Assembly: GCA_017439405.1 (NCBI GenBank)
Contig: JAFSJF010000158.1
Span: forward strand, 1-35,841
Origin: Bacteroidales bacterium
GTDB taxonomy: Bacteria > Bacteroidota > Bacteroidia > Bacteroidales > F082
Length of the DNA stretch: 35,841 nucleotides
Reading direction: 5' to 3'
Part shown: one piece after another, positions 18,029 to 25,684 of the stretch
How the letters are laid out: the number at the start of each line of letters is the position of its first letter
How positions within the stretch are numbered: the first letter of the stretch is position 1
Position numbers and translations under genes: made by a program
The notes under the pieces: generated by a model
What the model was told of the DNA's origin: nothing
Database searches by the model: none
The model's input: only the letters and a program-made list of their open reading frames with translations

Positions 18029-18100
18029 TAGCCCATAGCGGAATCGAACCGCTGTTTTAAGTGTGAGAAACTTACGACCTAACCGCTAGTCGAATGGGCC
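18029..18100 (-). tRNA. tRNA-Glu(CUC)
   Basis: 72 nt with a full cloverleaf: acceptor GGCCCAT/ATGGGCT, D-stem GACT/GGTC, anticodon stem TAAGT/ACTTA with loop TTCTCAC (anticodon CTC, reading GAG), and T-stem AGCGG/CCGCT with loop TTCGATT. CCA is not encoded. It is downstream of tRNA-Arg in the same transcript. Confidence 0.93.
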
Positions 18101-18128
18101 AAAAAAGGTTCTTTTTGCAGAACCTTGG

Positions 18129-18202
18129 TGAACTAGGAGGGACTCGAACCCCCAACCCTCTGATCCGTAGTCAGAAGCTCTATCCAATTAAGCTACTAGT
18201 CC
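18129..18202 (-). tRNA. tRNA-Arg(ACG)
   Basis: 74 nt cloverleaf: acceptor GGACTAG/CTAGTTC, anticodon stem TCTGA/TCAGA with loop CTACGGA (anticodon ACG, normally edited to ICG to read CGN), and T-stem GGGGG/CCCTC with loop TTCGAGT. It is the first gene of a two-tRNA operon with a good promoter just upstream. Confidence 0.93.
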
Positions 18203-18219
18203 TGTCGCTTTTGACGCTG

Positions 18220-18248
18220 CAAAAATACAGCTTTTTTCTTTATCGCAA
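18220..18248 (-). promoter_or_regulatory. Promoter of the tRNA-Arg/tRNA-Glu operon
   Basis: On the minus strand, TTG (18248-18246), an 18-bp spacer, then TATTTTTG (18227-18220) matches the Bacteroidota -33/-7 consensus. The predicted start of transcription lies about 10 nt before the tRNA-Arg 5' end. Confidence 0.75.
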
Positions 18249-18322
18249 GCAAAAAAACGCAAAAATTTTCGCTTTTTACGAAATCAGCTGATTGATAGGA
18301 TAGTATGATGTCGTTGAAAACA

Positions 18323-18354
18323 AAAACCCGCTCGGAACATCCCAAGCGGATTTT
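18323..18354 (-). terminator. Terminator downstream of the beta-helix lipoprotein
   Basis: AAAAcCCGCT (18323-18332) and AGCGGaTTTT (18345-18354) form a stem with a GG/CC extension inside. Read on the minus strand it ends in a T-rich run, about 50 bp after the lipoprotein stop codon. Confidence 0.65.
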
Positions 18355-18360
18355 GTGTCG

Positions 18361-18388
18361 GTAGAGACGGTGCTTGCACCGTCTCTAC
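18361..18388. repeat. 28-bp near-perfect palindrome (REP-like)
   Basis: GTAGAGACGGTGC (18361-18373) and its perfect reverse complement GCACCGTCTCTAC (18376-18388) are separated only by TT. The GTAGAGACG...CGTCTCTAC type is familiar as a dispersed palindromic repeat in several bacterial groups. It lies between the lipoprotein stop codon and its terminator. Only one copy is seen in this window. Confidence 0.7.
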
Positions 18389-18403
18389 AATAATTGATGG
18401 ATT

Positions 18404-19906
18404 TTACGGCAAATCGTCCAAAATCTGTCCGCTTTCGTACTGTACGCCACCCCATTCGCCGCCGTTTTCAAGCCACACGTTGCCCACACCGCATCCAACG
18501 AACGTGTTGTTGCTGTGGGTGATGCGGCCAAACAGCCCCACGCCGTCCAAGGTGATGCCGTAGTAGAGGCTCTTGCCGATGGTGCAGTTGGTTAGCGTCA
18601 GGCGCGCGTCGTCGTAGATGCAGATGCATCCGCCGTGGAAATACGCGTCGTCTTCACCGCAGTTGAGGATCTGGCAATGGTTCATCACCGAGGCCTCTTT
18701 CGTGCTGTGGTACTTGATGCCCAGCCAGTAGCTGTTCTCGTCCTCCATGCCACGGAAGATGATGGGCTTGTCGGCAGTGCCATCGGCGATTAGAGTGACA
18801 GCAGCTTGCATATCGACATTCTGTCCGCTCTTGAAGTACATCTGTGTGCCTGGCTCGATGGTGAGCTTGAAGCCGCCCTCAATCCAAAGGCCGCTCTCCA
18901 TATAATAAGGTATGGGCATGGCTTTCAGCGTGGTGTGCTGCTCCATATTGATGTCGCGGCACAGTGCGTCGATGAAGTTGTGGCCGTTGCTCTCGAAAGT
19001 GTTGTTGCTGCCCATGTCGAGGAGGCCAATCCAGTGTTCGCTCACGATGGGGTATTGTGCGCAGTTCTTGATGGTGTTGCCCTCGAAGGCCAAGAAACGG
19101 GTTTCATATTCCACGTCGATGCCATAGCCGAGCGAGCCGTCGATGGTGCAGTTTTTCATCGACACTTTGGCACCTTGCAGGTCGATGACGGCGTTCCACA
19201 CATAGTCGTCGGAGCCGCCACGGATGAACTCGACATACTCCCAAACGTTGTCGGCGCGTTTCGAGTTGACGCGGATTTGCTCCCACGAGCCGTTGTTGGG
19301 GTTGTTGGCCGGACCCATGAACTTGATGGGCTTGTCGGCGGTGCCCACCATGCGCAGGCCAGCGTTTTCGCCCACTTCGATGGCGCCATTGGTGCCGGTG
19401 AACATGATGGTCACGCCCGGCTCGATGGTGAGCAGCGCGTTGCCTTCAATGTAGACTCTGCCGTCAATGATGTAGTCGACGGGCAGGCCGAGGTCGGGCC
19501 AAGTGGTGTTAGCGTCGATGTTGCCGCTGAACTCGGTCGGGTCGGTGGTTCCGCCACCGCCACCACCGCCGCCGAAGGTAACGGTGACAACGTAAGTGGC
19601 TTGCGAGCCGTCTTCAGCGGTCACGATGTAGGTGACGGGGTTGGTGAAGTCCATCGTGATGCCCGAGGCGGGATTGACCGTGGCCTTTTCCGACACGGTG
19701 ATGATGGGAGTCATCGAGGTGACCGCCGTTCCCTCGGGCACGGTGGCCACGATGGTCTTGGCGCTTTCGGTAATCACGGCTTGCACCGACGGCGAGACGA
19801 ATGCAAACGACAAAATCTTCTTTTCGCTGCTCTCCTTTTTCTGGCAGCCGGTCAGCGATGCCGCAACAACGAGCATGGCGACCAAAATTTTGCAGAGTTT
19901 CTTCAT
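18404..19906 (-). CDS. Beta-helix lipoprotein with N-terminal DUF5018-like domain
   Basis: 500 residues. I start it at ATG 19906 (MKKLCKILVAMLVVAASLTGC): a type II signal peptide with lipobox LTGC (C21), so it is lipid-anchored. Upstream in-frame ATGs exist (to 20026) but would bury the signal. Residues ~30-110 resemble the DUF5018/Ig-like domain that repeats in Bacteroidales lipoproteins (ILSFAF... TYIVTAEDGSQATYVVTV). A run of eight Gly (112-119) links to a right-handed beta-helix region (~145-490) with repeated LTIEPG, GTADKPI and NCTI turns. This fold often binds or cleaves polysaccharides, but no catalytic residues can be named. It is divergent from a histidine kinase gene, hinting at regulation by that system. 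Confidence 0.85.
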   Translation of the reverse strand: MKKLCKILVAMLVVAASLTGCQKKESSEKKILSFAFVSPSVQAVITESAKTIVATVPEGTAVTSMTPIITVSEKATVNPASGITMDFTNPVTYIVTAEDGSQATYVVTVTFGGGGGGGGTTDPTEFSGNIDANTTWPDLGLPVDYIIDGRVYIEGNALLTIEPGVTIMFTGTNGAIEVGENAGLRMVGTADKPIKFMGPANNPNNGSWEQIRVNSKRADNVWEYVEFIRGGSDDYVWNAVIDLQGAKVSMKNCTIDGSLGYGIDVEYETRFLAFEGNTIKNCAQYPIVSEHWIGLLDMGSNNTFESNGHNFIDALCRDINMEQHTTLKAMPIPYYMESGLWIEGGFKLTIEPGTQMYFKSGQNVDMQAAVTLIADGTADKPIIFRGMEDENSYWLGIKYHSTKEASVMNHCQILNCGEDDAYFHGGCICIYDDARLTLTNCTIGKSLYYGITLDGVGLFGRITHSNNTFVGCGVGNVWLENGGEWGGVQYESGQILDDLP

Positions 19907-19938
19907 GTTGATAATTATTTGGTGAATGAATTTTCGAG

Positions 19939-19969
19939 CAAAAGTAGGCTCTTCAACAATGCGCGTCAA
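19939..19969 (-). promoter_or_regulatory. Promoter of the lipoprotein gene
   Basis: On the minus strand, TTG (19969-19967), a 20-bp spacer and TACTTTTG (19946-19939) match the Bacteroidota consensus. The ATG follows about 33 bp after the -7 box. Confidence 0.6.
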
Positions 19970-19971
19970 CT

Positions 19972-19999
19972 CCCCAAATGGGGGTATTTTGCCCAAAAT
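19972..19999. promoter_or_regulatory. Two palindromes in the divergent lipoprotein/kinase promoter
   Basis: CCCC-AAAT-GGGG (19972-19983) and ATTTTG-CC-CAAAAT (19986-19999) lie side by side between the -33 regions of the two divergent promoters. They are candidate operators for a dimeric regulator, for instance the LuxR-type regulator encoded downstream of the kinase. The function is inferred from symmetry and position only. Confidence 0.45.
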
Positions 20000-20045
20000 G
20001 AGCAAATTATTTGCCTCGTTGGACAAAATAACGGCAAAATCTCAC

Positions 20046-20053
20046 TACTTTTG
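20046..20053 (+). promoter_or_regulatory. -7 box of the kinase gene, almost touching the start codon
   Basis: TACTTTTG matches TAnnTTTG and is identical to the -7 box of the divergent lipoprotein gene. It ends 4 bp before the ATG at 20058, so transcription should begin at or next to the start codon, giving a leaderless or nearly leaderless mRNA. The nearest -33-like TTG (20019-20021) has a long 24-bp spacer. Confidence 0.5.
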
Positions 20054-20057
20054 TGCC

Positions 20058-21944
20058 ATGATCAAGCGCATCGCACATACCTTATTAATATGGGCTTTCT
20101 GCCTTGTGGCCATTCCCGCCTTGGCGCAATACACCGACCACCGCAACCGTAAAACGGACTCGTTGGAGATGGTGCTGGAAAGCGGAAAAACGCTCAATGA
20201 CGCTGATTTGATGCGGGCTTACGAAGGCTTGATGTGGGGCTATTTGCAAACCGACGGACAAAAATCGGAGCATTATGCCCAAAAAGCCGTGGAGCTTTCC
20301 TACAAGATGGATGCCTTGAACGCCCGTACCGATGCTTTGCGTATTTTAGGGCTAAATTACTATGGCCGTGACGATTACGACAAGGCAATTGCCTATTACA
20401 ACGATGCTTTGGCAGCGACCGAGCTGATGAAAGCCGACAAACGCTACACCGAAAAGGACATCGACGACAATCTGAGTGCGCTTTATGGCTCCATCGCCAA
20501 CGTCTATAATATGCAGGACAAGGCGCAGTTGGCCATCCATTACTATCAGTTGGCCTTGCCGATTTTCGAGAAACACCAGTGGATGGAGTCGACGGCGATA
20601 CTGTATCACAATGTGGCAGAGCTATATAACAGCATGGGCAATGCGGAAGAGGCCGAACGAAACGAACTACAGTCATTGGAAGCCGCTCGTGCCACGGGCG
20701 ATTCGTTGCTGATTGCCATGCCGCTCAAGGTCTTGGCGAAGCATTATTTGGGTCAGGGCGATATTGCGAAGGCCGAGGAAGCCGTGCAATATTGTCATGA
20801 GTATTACAGCCGCCACAAAGCCGAGGAGCCAGATGACTATATCGTGACGCTCACGACGATGGCTCGCATACAACTGAATCATTACCAGGATGTTGACAAG
20901 GCTGAAACCTTAATCAACGAAGCCTTGGAGTGCGTCACGGAAGAGACTTGGTCGGAGACGGCGGGCGATGTCTACAATGCCGTTTGCGAAATCGCGATGG
21001 AACGCAAGCAATGGCGCAAAGCCGAGGAATACGCTTGGAAAGCCATCAATGTGGGGGAGGAGGAGACCTACAACGACCTTGGAAGTTATGCCTATTTGGC
21101 GAAAATCTATGCGGAATTGGGTGAGACACAAAGAGTTAATGAATGTGTGAACAAGGTGTTCAACGGCATGGAGGCGTTCGCCACAAGCAATTACCAGTCG
21201 AGCCTGTCGCAAAGGGAAGTGCTTTATGAGACGGAGAAAAAACAAGCGGCCATCGAGCAATTGAAAAAGGAAAAGCAATGGCTCACGCGAAGCACGGTTT
21301 TGATTGCCATAGTGCTGATTATGATAGCGTTGCTGTTTTTCCTGCTTTGGCGCAATGTGCGGCAAAGCAAGAAAAACGCCGTGGTGAAAGCCAAACTTGA
21401 CGGCGAGTTGGCCGAGCGCGTGCGCATTGCCCGCGACCTCCACGACCGCATGGGCGGGCTTTTGACGGCGGTAAAACAGAATGTAAGCCCTGAAAGTCAG
21501 GCTTCTAAGTTGACCGACGAAGCCATCCGCGAAATGCGCAACGTGTCGCATCACCTCTTGCCCGATGCACTGCAACGCTATGGACTGAAAACCGCCCTGT
21601 CCGACTTCTGTCAAACAATGAAAAAGGTCGGTTTCGCTTTTTATGGCGACGAAAAGCATATTGAAAACGAAGAAGTTATCTATTGTATCGTCCATGAGTT
21701 GGTCAACAATGCCGTGAAAAGTGCCGATGCGGTGCATATCAACGTGCAATTGATCGTGAACGAGGAAACTACGACCATCAACGTGAGTGACGATGGCAAC
21801 GGCCAGGTTGACCCCGAAAGCGAGGGGTCGGGGTTGCGGAACATTCGCGAAAGGGTGGAGGCCATCGGTGGACGCATGGACATTTACGCCAAACCCGCCG
21901 AAGGCACCGAGATCAACATAGAATTCAAAAACACGGAACCATGA
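20058..21944 (+). CDS. TPR-containing sensor histidine kinase (NarL-type, HisKA_3)
   Basis: 628 residues from ATG 20058 (MIKRIAHTLLIWAFCLVAIPALAQ, a signal peptide); an upstream in-frame ATG at 19926 lacks this logic. Residues ~30-390 form tetratricopeptide repeats (ALRILGLNYYGRDDYDKAIAYYNDAL and similar), predicted periplasmic. One membrane helix lies at ~412-433. The cytoplasmic part has a dimerisation/phosphoacceptor segment RVRIARDLHDRMGG (His462) and an ATPase domain with N-box HELVNNAVKSA and G-box DDGNGQ ... GSGLRNIRERVEAIGG. The family autophosphorylates and passes phosphate to a LuxR/NarL regulator, which is encoded next with a 4-bp ATGA overlap. The signal is unknown. The divergent beta-helix lipoprotein is a plausible target. 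Confidence 0.92.
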   Translation: MIKRIAHTLLIWAFCLVAIPALAQYTDHRNRKTDSLEMVLESGKTLNDADLMRAYEGLMWGYLQTDGQKSEHYAQKAVELSYKMDALNARTDALRILGLNYYGRDDYDKAIAYYNDALAATELMKADKRYTEKDIDDNLSALYGSIANVYNMQDKAQLAIHYYQLALPIFEKHQWMESTAILYHNVAELYNSMGNAEEAERNELQSLEAARATGDSLLIAMPLKVLAKHYLGQGDIAKAEEAVQYCHEYYSRHKAEEPDDYIVTLTTMARIQLNHYQDVDKAETLINEALECVTEETWSETAGDVYNAVCEIAMERKQWRKAEEYAWKAINVGEEETYNDLGSYAYLAKIYAELGETQRVNECVNKVFNGMEAFATSNYQSSLSQREVLYETEKKQAAIEQLKKEKQWLTRSTVLIAIVLIMIALLFFLLWRNVRQSKKNAVVKAKLDGELAERVRIARDLHDRMGGLLTAVKQNVSPESQASKLTDEAIREMRNVSHHLLPDALQRYGLKTALSDFCQTMKKVGFAFYGDEKHIENEEVIYCIVHELVNNAVKSADAVHINVQLIVNEETTTINVSDDGNGQVDPESEGSGLRNIRERVEAIGGRMDIYAKPAEGTEINIEFKNTEP

Positions 21945-22552
21945 TAAGCGTGATGATTGCCGACGACCACGTTTTGGTGGCGGAAGGCTTGGCCAAATTG
22001 ATTAACGAAAGCTGTGATGCACAAGTGGTTGCAATGGCATCGACTTTGTCGGAAACGGCAGAGATGTTGCCGCAAGTCAAACCACAAGTGCTGCTGTTGG
22101 ACGTTGCCCTTCCCGATGGCGACGGCATCGACGCCATCCAGCAGCTGCGAGTGCAGCAGCCTGACTTGCGAATCATCGTCCTGACGATGTTTGCCGAGGC
22201 TTCCGTCATCCATCGTGCTATGCAAAACGGCGCCAATGGCTATCTTTTCAAGAGTGCTGGTGTTGAAGAGGTTCGGAATGCCATTCTGACAGTTGAGGCA
22301 GGCGAGACTTATCTCAGCGCTGAGGCCCAACAGATGCTTTCGCATGAAAAGCAAACGCCCGCCAACTTGACGATGCGCGAGCGTGAGATCTTGGGTCTGA
22401 TTGCCGAAGGCTGCACGATGAAAGACATTGCTGACCGCTTGTGCCTCGGCTTTGAGACGGTGCACAGCTATACGAAAAACCTAAGGCAGAAGTTGGGCTG
22501 CAACAACACGGCTTCGTTGGTGTGCAAGGCCATTAAACAGCATTTGATATAA
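21941..22552 (+). CDS. LuxR/NarL-family response regulator
   Basis: 203 residues. N-terminal receiver domain with acidic pair ADDH (D8, D9), phosphoacceptor Asp54 in LLLDVALPDGDG, and a conserved Lys in YLFKSAG. The C-terminal GerE/LuxR helix-turn-helix (about residues 140-203) has LTMREREILGLIAEG and DIADRL-FETVHSYTKNLRQKLG. It is translationally coupled to the kinase through ATGA. Kinase and regulator form a classic cytosolic-output two-component pair. It ends 35 bp from the convergent M48 gene. Confidence 0.95.
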   Translation: MISVMIADDHVLVAEGLAKLINESCDAQVVAMASTLSETAEMLPQVKPQVLLLDVALPDGDGIDAIQQLRVQQPDLRIIVLTMFAEASVIHRAMQNGANGYLFKSAGVEEVRNAILTVEAGETYLSAEAQQMLSHEKQTPANLTMREREILGLIAEGCTMKDIADRLCLGFETVHSYTKNLRQKLGCNNTASLVCKAIKQHLI

Positions 22553-22587
22553 AGCTGAGACTTGGAGAGCAACGCCCTTACAGGAAA

Positions 22588-23511
22588 TCAATTCTTCCCG
22601 ACTTTCACTGTCTTTTTTCCCGTTCCGTTGGAACTGCCACTGTTGTTCCCATCGTTGTTTTGCTTCGGCGTGACCGTGGTCTTGGGTTTGACGGTTGTGG
22701 TGGTTTTGCTGCCGTTGCTTGACGTGCCGCTTGCATTCAACTTGTAGCCAGCCGCCTCAGCCATCTCCTTGATGTGGGTGGCGCGTTTCTGCGTGTCGGG
22801 GTGGGTGGAGAAAAGTTGGGCGATTTTACTTTGCGTGCCGCTGTTTCCGCTGAGGCTGATCAACACATTCAGTGCGTGATACATGGCGTAAGGATCCACG
22901 CCGTTTTGTACGCAGAACTGGAACGCGGTTTCGTCGGCTTCGGTCTCCTGACGGCGCGAGTAGGCGTTTTGTGCCAACTGCTGGCCGAGGTCGCCGAGGA
23001 AGCCCGTCGAAAGGGCACCGGCCGTGGTGTTGACGGCGGCAATGCCATAACGGGCAGCCACCACGAGATAGGCGGCACGGTAGGCATCGCGCACGTCTTT
23101 ATTAATAAGGTGTCCCAACTCATGCCCGATGACGGCGAAAACCTGGTCGTCGTTCATGGCGTCCATCAGGCCGGTATAGACGCGCACCGAGCCGTCGCCG
23201 CTTGCGAAGGCGTTCACCTCGTTTGACTGATACACCTTGTAGTTGAGGTTCAAGTTGCTGATGTTGTTGAAACGCGCCATGATGCGGTTGAGGCGCTGGG
23301 TGTAGTCGTTGCTGGCAGGGAGAATGGTGTTCTGTCCGTCAGACTCAGCCATGTATTGGCTGCACAACTGAGCCACTTGGGCATCGCTGATGGTGAGGGC
23401 TTGCATTGCGGCGGCACCCGCGTTGGCGGCGGCGCTTTGATCCACCACCTTCATTGAGGCGCAGCTGGCCATCGAGAGAACCACTGCGCAAATTAATGCT
23501 AACTTCTTCAT
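22588..23511 (-). CDS. M48 family metalloprotease, lipoprotein
   Basis: 307 residues from ATG 23511 (MKKLALICAVVLSMASC), giving a lipoprotein signal with Cys17; an earlier in-frame ATG (23544) only adds a polar extension. The zinc site is H130-E131-LG-H134 (VIGHELGHL), and the third ligand is likely E191 in RRQETEADETA. This matches the BepA/LoiP/Oma1-like M48 peptidases, which handle outer-membrane protein quality control in the periplasm. After the catalytic domain is a Ser/Thr/Asn/Lys-rich low-complexity tail (~residues 260-307). It is divergent from the SPFH gene across a 303-bp repeat-containing spacer. Confidence 0.93.
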   Translation of the reverse strand: MKKLALICAVVLSMASCASMKVVDQSAAANAGAAAMQALTISDAQVAQLCSQYMAESDGQNTILPASNDYTQRLNRIMARFNNISNLNLNYKVYQSNEVNAFASGDGSVRVYTGLMDAMNDDQVFAVIGHELGHLINKDVRDAYRAAYLVVAARYGIAAVNTTAGALSTGFLGDLGQQLAQNAYSRRQETEADETAFQFCVQNGVDPYAMYHALNVLISLSGNSGTQSKIAQLFSTHPDTQKRATHIKEMAEAAGYKLNASGTSSNGSKTTTTVKPKTTVTPKQNNDGNNSGSSNGTGKKTVKVGKN

Positions 23512-23587
23512 ATTAAATAGGTTTTGAGACATTTCTTTTTTCAACTACGAATTGCACTAATTTGGCGAATGGAAAATTCGGAATTTC

Positions 23588-23690
23588 GCGACTTTGTCGC
23601 TAATGGGTACGAATCCCTTATTCGTGAAATCCGCAGCTTAGGCTGCCAAATTCTATTCGTATTAATTCGTATCATTCGTGTAATTCGTAG
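23588..23690. repeat. Composite intergenic element: three hairpins plus ATTCGT repeats
   Basis: Three short perfect hairpins in a row: GCGAC-TTT-GTCGC (23588-23600), ACGAAT-CCCTT-ATTCGT (23609-23625) and GCAGC-TTAG-GCTGC (23633-23646). Then four ATTCGT units spaced 9-10 nt (23655-23690). It fills much of the spacer between the M48 and SPFH genes, upstream of the SPFH promoter. It has no coding potential; it looks like a dispersed intergenic element. Confidence 0.65.
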
Positions 23691-23752
23691 TAAATTCTCC
23701 GCAAAAATAGTGCTTAATGGCGGAATTTTTTTCAAAAAAGTGCATTTTTTTC

Positions 23753-23781
23753 TTGCATGTTCCAAAATTAATGTATTTTTG
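23753..23781 (+). promoter_or_regulatory. Promoter of the SPFH gene cluster
   Basis: TTG (23753-23755), an 18-bp spacer and TATTTTTG (23774-23781) is a very good Bacteroidota promoter with the same geometry as the tRNA promoter at 18220-18248. Transcription would start near 23788, about 27 nt before the ATG. Confidence 0.75.
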
Positions 23782-23814
23782 CAGCATCAAAATAATATCA
23801 AAATAATATCATCT

Positions 23815-24753
23815 ATGGAAACAAAAGAATTTGAATTCAAGGGACTTGCGATGAACGGATTCGTCGCATTGTTTATCGAAATCGCCCTCGTGGCGTTGTG
23901 CATTTGGGGCTTGGTGGCTACTGCAAACAACGAAACCGCGCCCATCCTGCCCATCATCGGCCTACTTTTGGCCTGCATCCTGCCCATCGGGTTCCGCAAA
24001 CTGGAGCCTAACGAGGCCATGGTGATGCTGTTTTTCGGCAAGTACAAAGGCACGTTCACCAAGACGGGCTTCCACTGGGTCAACTTCCTGATGACCTCCA
24101 AGAAGGTCTCGCTCCGCGCCCGCAACCTCAACCCCGACAACATCAAGGTGAACGACAAGACGGGCAACCCCATCATGATTGGCCAGATTTTGGTCTGGAA
24201 GCTGAAGGACACCTACAAGGCCATGTTCGAAATCGACTCGCAAACGATGGCCGGCGGTGGCTCGGGCACGGCACCCGTGTCGGTGTCGAGCCGCATGAGG
24301 GCTTTCGAGAGCTTCATCCAAGTGCAGAGCGACGCTGCCTTGCGCGAGGTGGCGGGCATGTATGCCTACGACGAAAACGAGGCCGAAACCGGCGAGCTGA
24401 CGCTGCGTTCGGGTGGCTCTGAAATCAACGAGGTGCTGTTGGCCAAGCTCAACGAGCGCTTGACGATGTCGGGCCTCGAAGTATTAGAGGCGCGCATCAA
24501 CTATTTGGCTTATTCGCCTGAGATTGCAGCGGTTATGCTGCGTCGCCAGCAGGCTGCCGCCATCATCTCGGCCCGCGAGAAGATCGTGGAAGGTGCCGTG
24601 TCGATGGTCAAGATGGCCTTGGACAAGCTGAAGGACGAAGGCGTTGTCGAACTCGACGAGGAGCGCAAGGCCGCCATGGTGAGCAACCTCATGGTGGTGC
24701 TCTGCGCCGACGAGTCGGCCCAGCCGGTGGTGAACACGGGAAGCCTGTATTAG
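23815..24753 (+). CDS. SPFH/band 7 domain membrane protein
   Basis: 312 residues from ATG 23815 ([15 protein letters not shown]); longer in-frame starts would cross the promoter. Two hydrophobic segments (about 15-37 and 43-60) are followed by an SPFH core ([12 protein letters not shown]...[23 protein letters not shown]), then an Ala/Glu-rich helical region (~200-290) typical of oligomerising band 7 proteins. An insert near residues 140-160 is Gly/Ser-rich. SPFH proteins build large ring or cage scaffolds at membranes and often recruit proteases. It is the first gene of a plus-strand run of nine to ten genes encoding mostly small membrane proteins. A heptad repeat array starts at its stop codon. 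Confidence 0.92.
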   Translation: METKEFEFKGLAMNGFVALFIEIALVALCIWGLVATANNETAPILPIIGLLLACILPIGFRKLEPNEAMVMLFFGKYKGTFTKTGFHWVNFLMTSKKVSLRARNLNPDNIKVNDKTGNPIMIGQILVWKLKDTYKAMFEIDSQTMAGGGSGTAPVSVSSRMRAFESFIQVQSDAALREVAGMYAYDENEAETGELTLRSGGSEINEVLLAKLNERLTMSGLEVLEARINYLAYSPEIAAVMLRRQQAAAIISAREKIVEGAVSMVKMALDKLKDEGVVELDEERKAAMVSNLMVVLCADESAQPVVNTGSLY

Positions 24754-24795
24754 TTGACAGTTGACAGTTGAAATTTGATAATTGAAGGTTGAAGG
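24754..24795. repeat. Six-unit TTGACAG heptad array after the SPFH stop codon
   Basis: Six in-phase 7-nt units: TTGACAG twice, TTGAAAT, TTGATAA and TTGAAGG twice. The array begins at the base after the TAG stop. The same array type occurs at 34163-34204, again starting at a stop codon. Confidence 0.85.
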
Positions 24796-24798
24796 TTT

Positions 24799-24835
24799 GG
24801 GGTGTAGGGCTGTCACAATGTGGCAGCCGCACCCC
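24799..24835 (+). other. Strong hairpin between SPFH and the small membrane genes
   Basis: GGGGTG (24799-24804) pairs with CACCCC (24830-24835), and inside it GGCTGTCAC (24808-24816) pairs with GTGGCAGCC (24820-24828) with one wobble around an AAT loop. It has no T-tract after it, so it is not a standard terminator. It ends 16 bp before the next ATG and may set expression of the downstream genes or protect RNA ends. Confidence 0.5.
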
Positions 24836-24851
24836 TGCAAATAAAACAAAA

Positions 24852-25247
24852 ATGGACAAAGACATCATTTCATTATTAGGTATTGGCATCGTGGCCATCC
24901 TCATGGCCATTCTAGGCAGATTCCGTCCCGACATCATCTACCGCAATGCGCGAGGAAAGCAGATTACCCCCGAAAACCAGCGATTCTTCTCATTCGCTTT
25001 CTTGCTCTATGGCATCATGTTCGTCTTGATTGCCATCGCATTGAGCATCCCCAAGCTCTTGCCCTACAAAGGCGTGATGGCCGTCTCCATCACCGTATTC
25101 ATGACGGTCGTCATGCTCATCGGGCTTTGGGCAATGAAGTACAGGAATGATGAGCGGCTGAGCAAGCCTGCTTTGGTGGGCGTGTTGGTCGCCTCGATGG
25201 CGTTGATTGGTTTCTGTGTATATTATTGGACTGTAACCCTAAGCTAA
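24852..25247 (+). CDS. Small four-helix membrane protein, unknown function
   Basis: 131 residues from ATG 24852 (MDKDIISLLGIG). Four predicted membrane helices: about 5-22, 46-67, 74-96 and 107-127. After helix one comes a polar loop (RFRPDIIYRNARGKQITPENQRF) whose layout recalls the DUF3784-type neighbours (short helix, then a polar loop before the next helices), though clear sequence identity is lacking. First of the small membrane genes after SPFH; the next gene starts 5 bp after its stop codon. Confidence 0.8.
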   Translation: MDKDIISLLGIGIVAILMAILGRFRPDIIYRNARGKQITPENQRFFSFAFLLYGIMFVLIAIALSIPKLLPYKGVMAVSITVFMTVVMLIGLWAMKYRNDERLSKPALVGVLVASMALIGFCVYYWTVTLS

Positions 25248-25252
25248 ATAAT

Positions 25253-25645
25253 ATGAATCTGATAGGTTATATCTTACTGTGCTCTTTTTTGCTGTTAATG
25301 ACTGCCATTCCAGTTTGGTTCGCCATTCGCGTGAAACGGCATCCTGAGAAAGATCGCAATATGAGAAATGTAATGAAAGAACAGCGTGGCGCAGAATACG
25401 AAGCCGGAATGCAGAAATTACTCATGGTCAATTACTTGTCTACGGGTCTCGCATGGCTTGTGGCGGCGTTGCTCCAACTCGTCTTTGGCATGGAGGACTT
25501 CTCTTCTATGCTGATTCCAGGCTGTGCCCTTTGCTTGGTATTAGTCATCGCTAAGTGGCGTTTCACGGGTGAGTTCAGTAAGGCAGGAGCGGTTACTTTT
25601 GCAGTTGTCCTTGTGCTGACGGTAATTTATCTGGTTGTAAATTAA
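25253..25645 (+). CDS. Small membrane protein, family A (stand-alone copy 1)
   Basis: 130 residues from ATG 25253 (MNLIGYILLCSFLLLM). One N-terminal helix, a charged cytosolic loop with RHPEKDR and EQRGAEYEAGMQK, then three more helices, with NYLSTGL and AKWRFTGE around them. It is clearly paralogous to the product of 26440-26838 (same length, identical RHPEKDR, YLSTGL, AKWRFT, SKAG). The segment from NYLSTG to RFTGE also matches residues ~62-115 of the next gene's product (INYLVTG ... RVTGE). I do not recognise a named domain. It is tightly packed with the preceding gene. Confidence 0.82.
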   Translation: MNLIGYILLCSFLLLMTAIPVWFAIRVKRHPEKDRNMRNVMKEQRGAEYEAGMQKLLMVNYLSTGLAWLVAALLQLVFGMEDFSSMLIPGCALCLVLVIAKWRFTGEFSKAGAVTFAVVLVLTVIYLVVN

Positions 25646-25684
25646 ATACATATTCTTTACATTGAAATGAATTAAAAGACAAAA

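Noticed and set aside
18094-18291. 65-codon plus-strand open frame over the tRNAs
   Set aside because: It is antisense to tRNA-Arg and its promoter, which have full cloverleaf and consensus support.
18806-20152. 448-codon plus-strand open frame
   Set aside because: Antisense to the beta-helix lipoprotein and running into the kinase start; composition is Asp/Val/His/Gly noise, while the minus-strand gene has a lipobox and beta-helix repeats.
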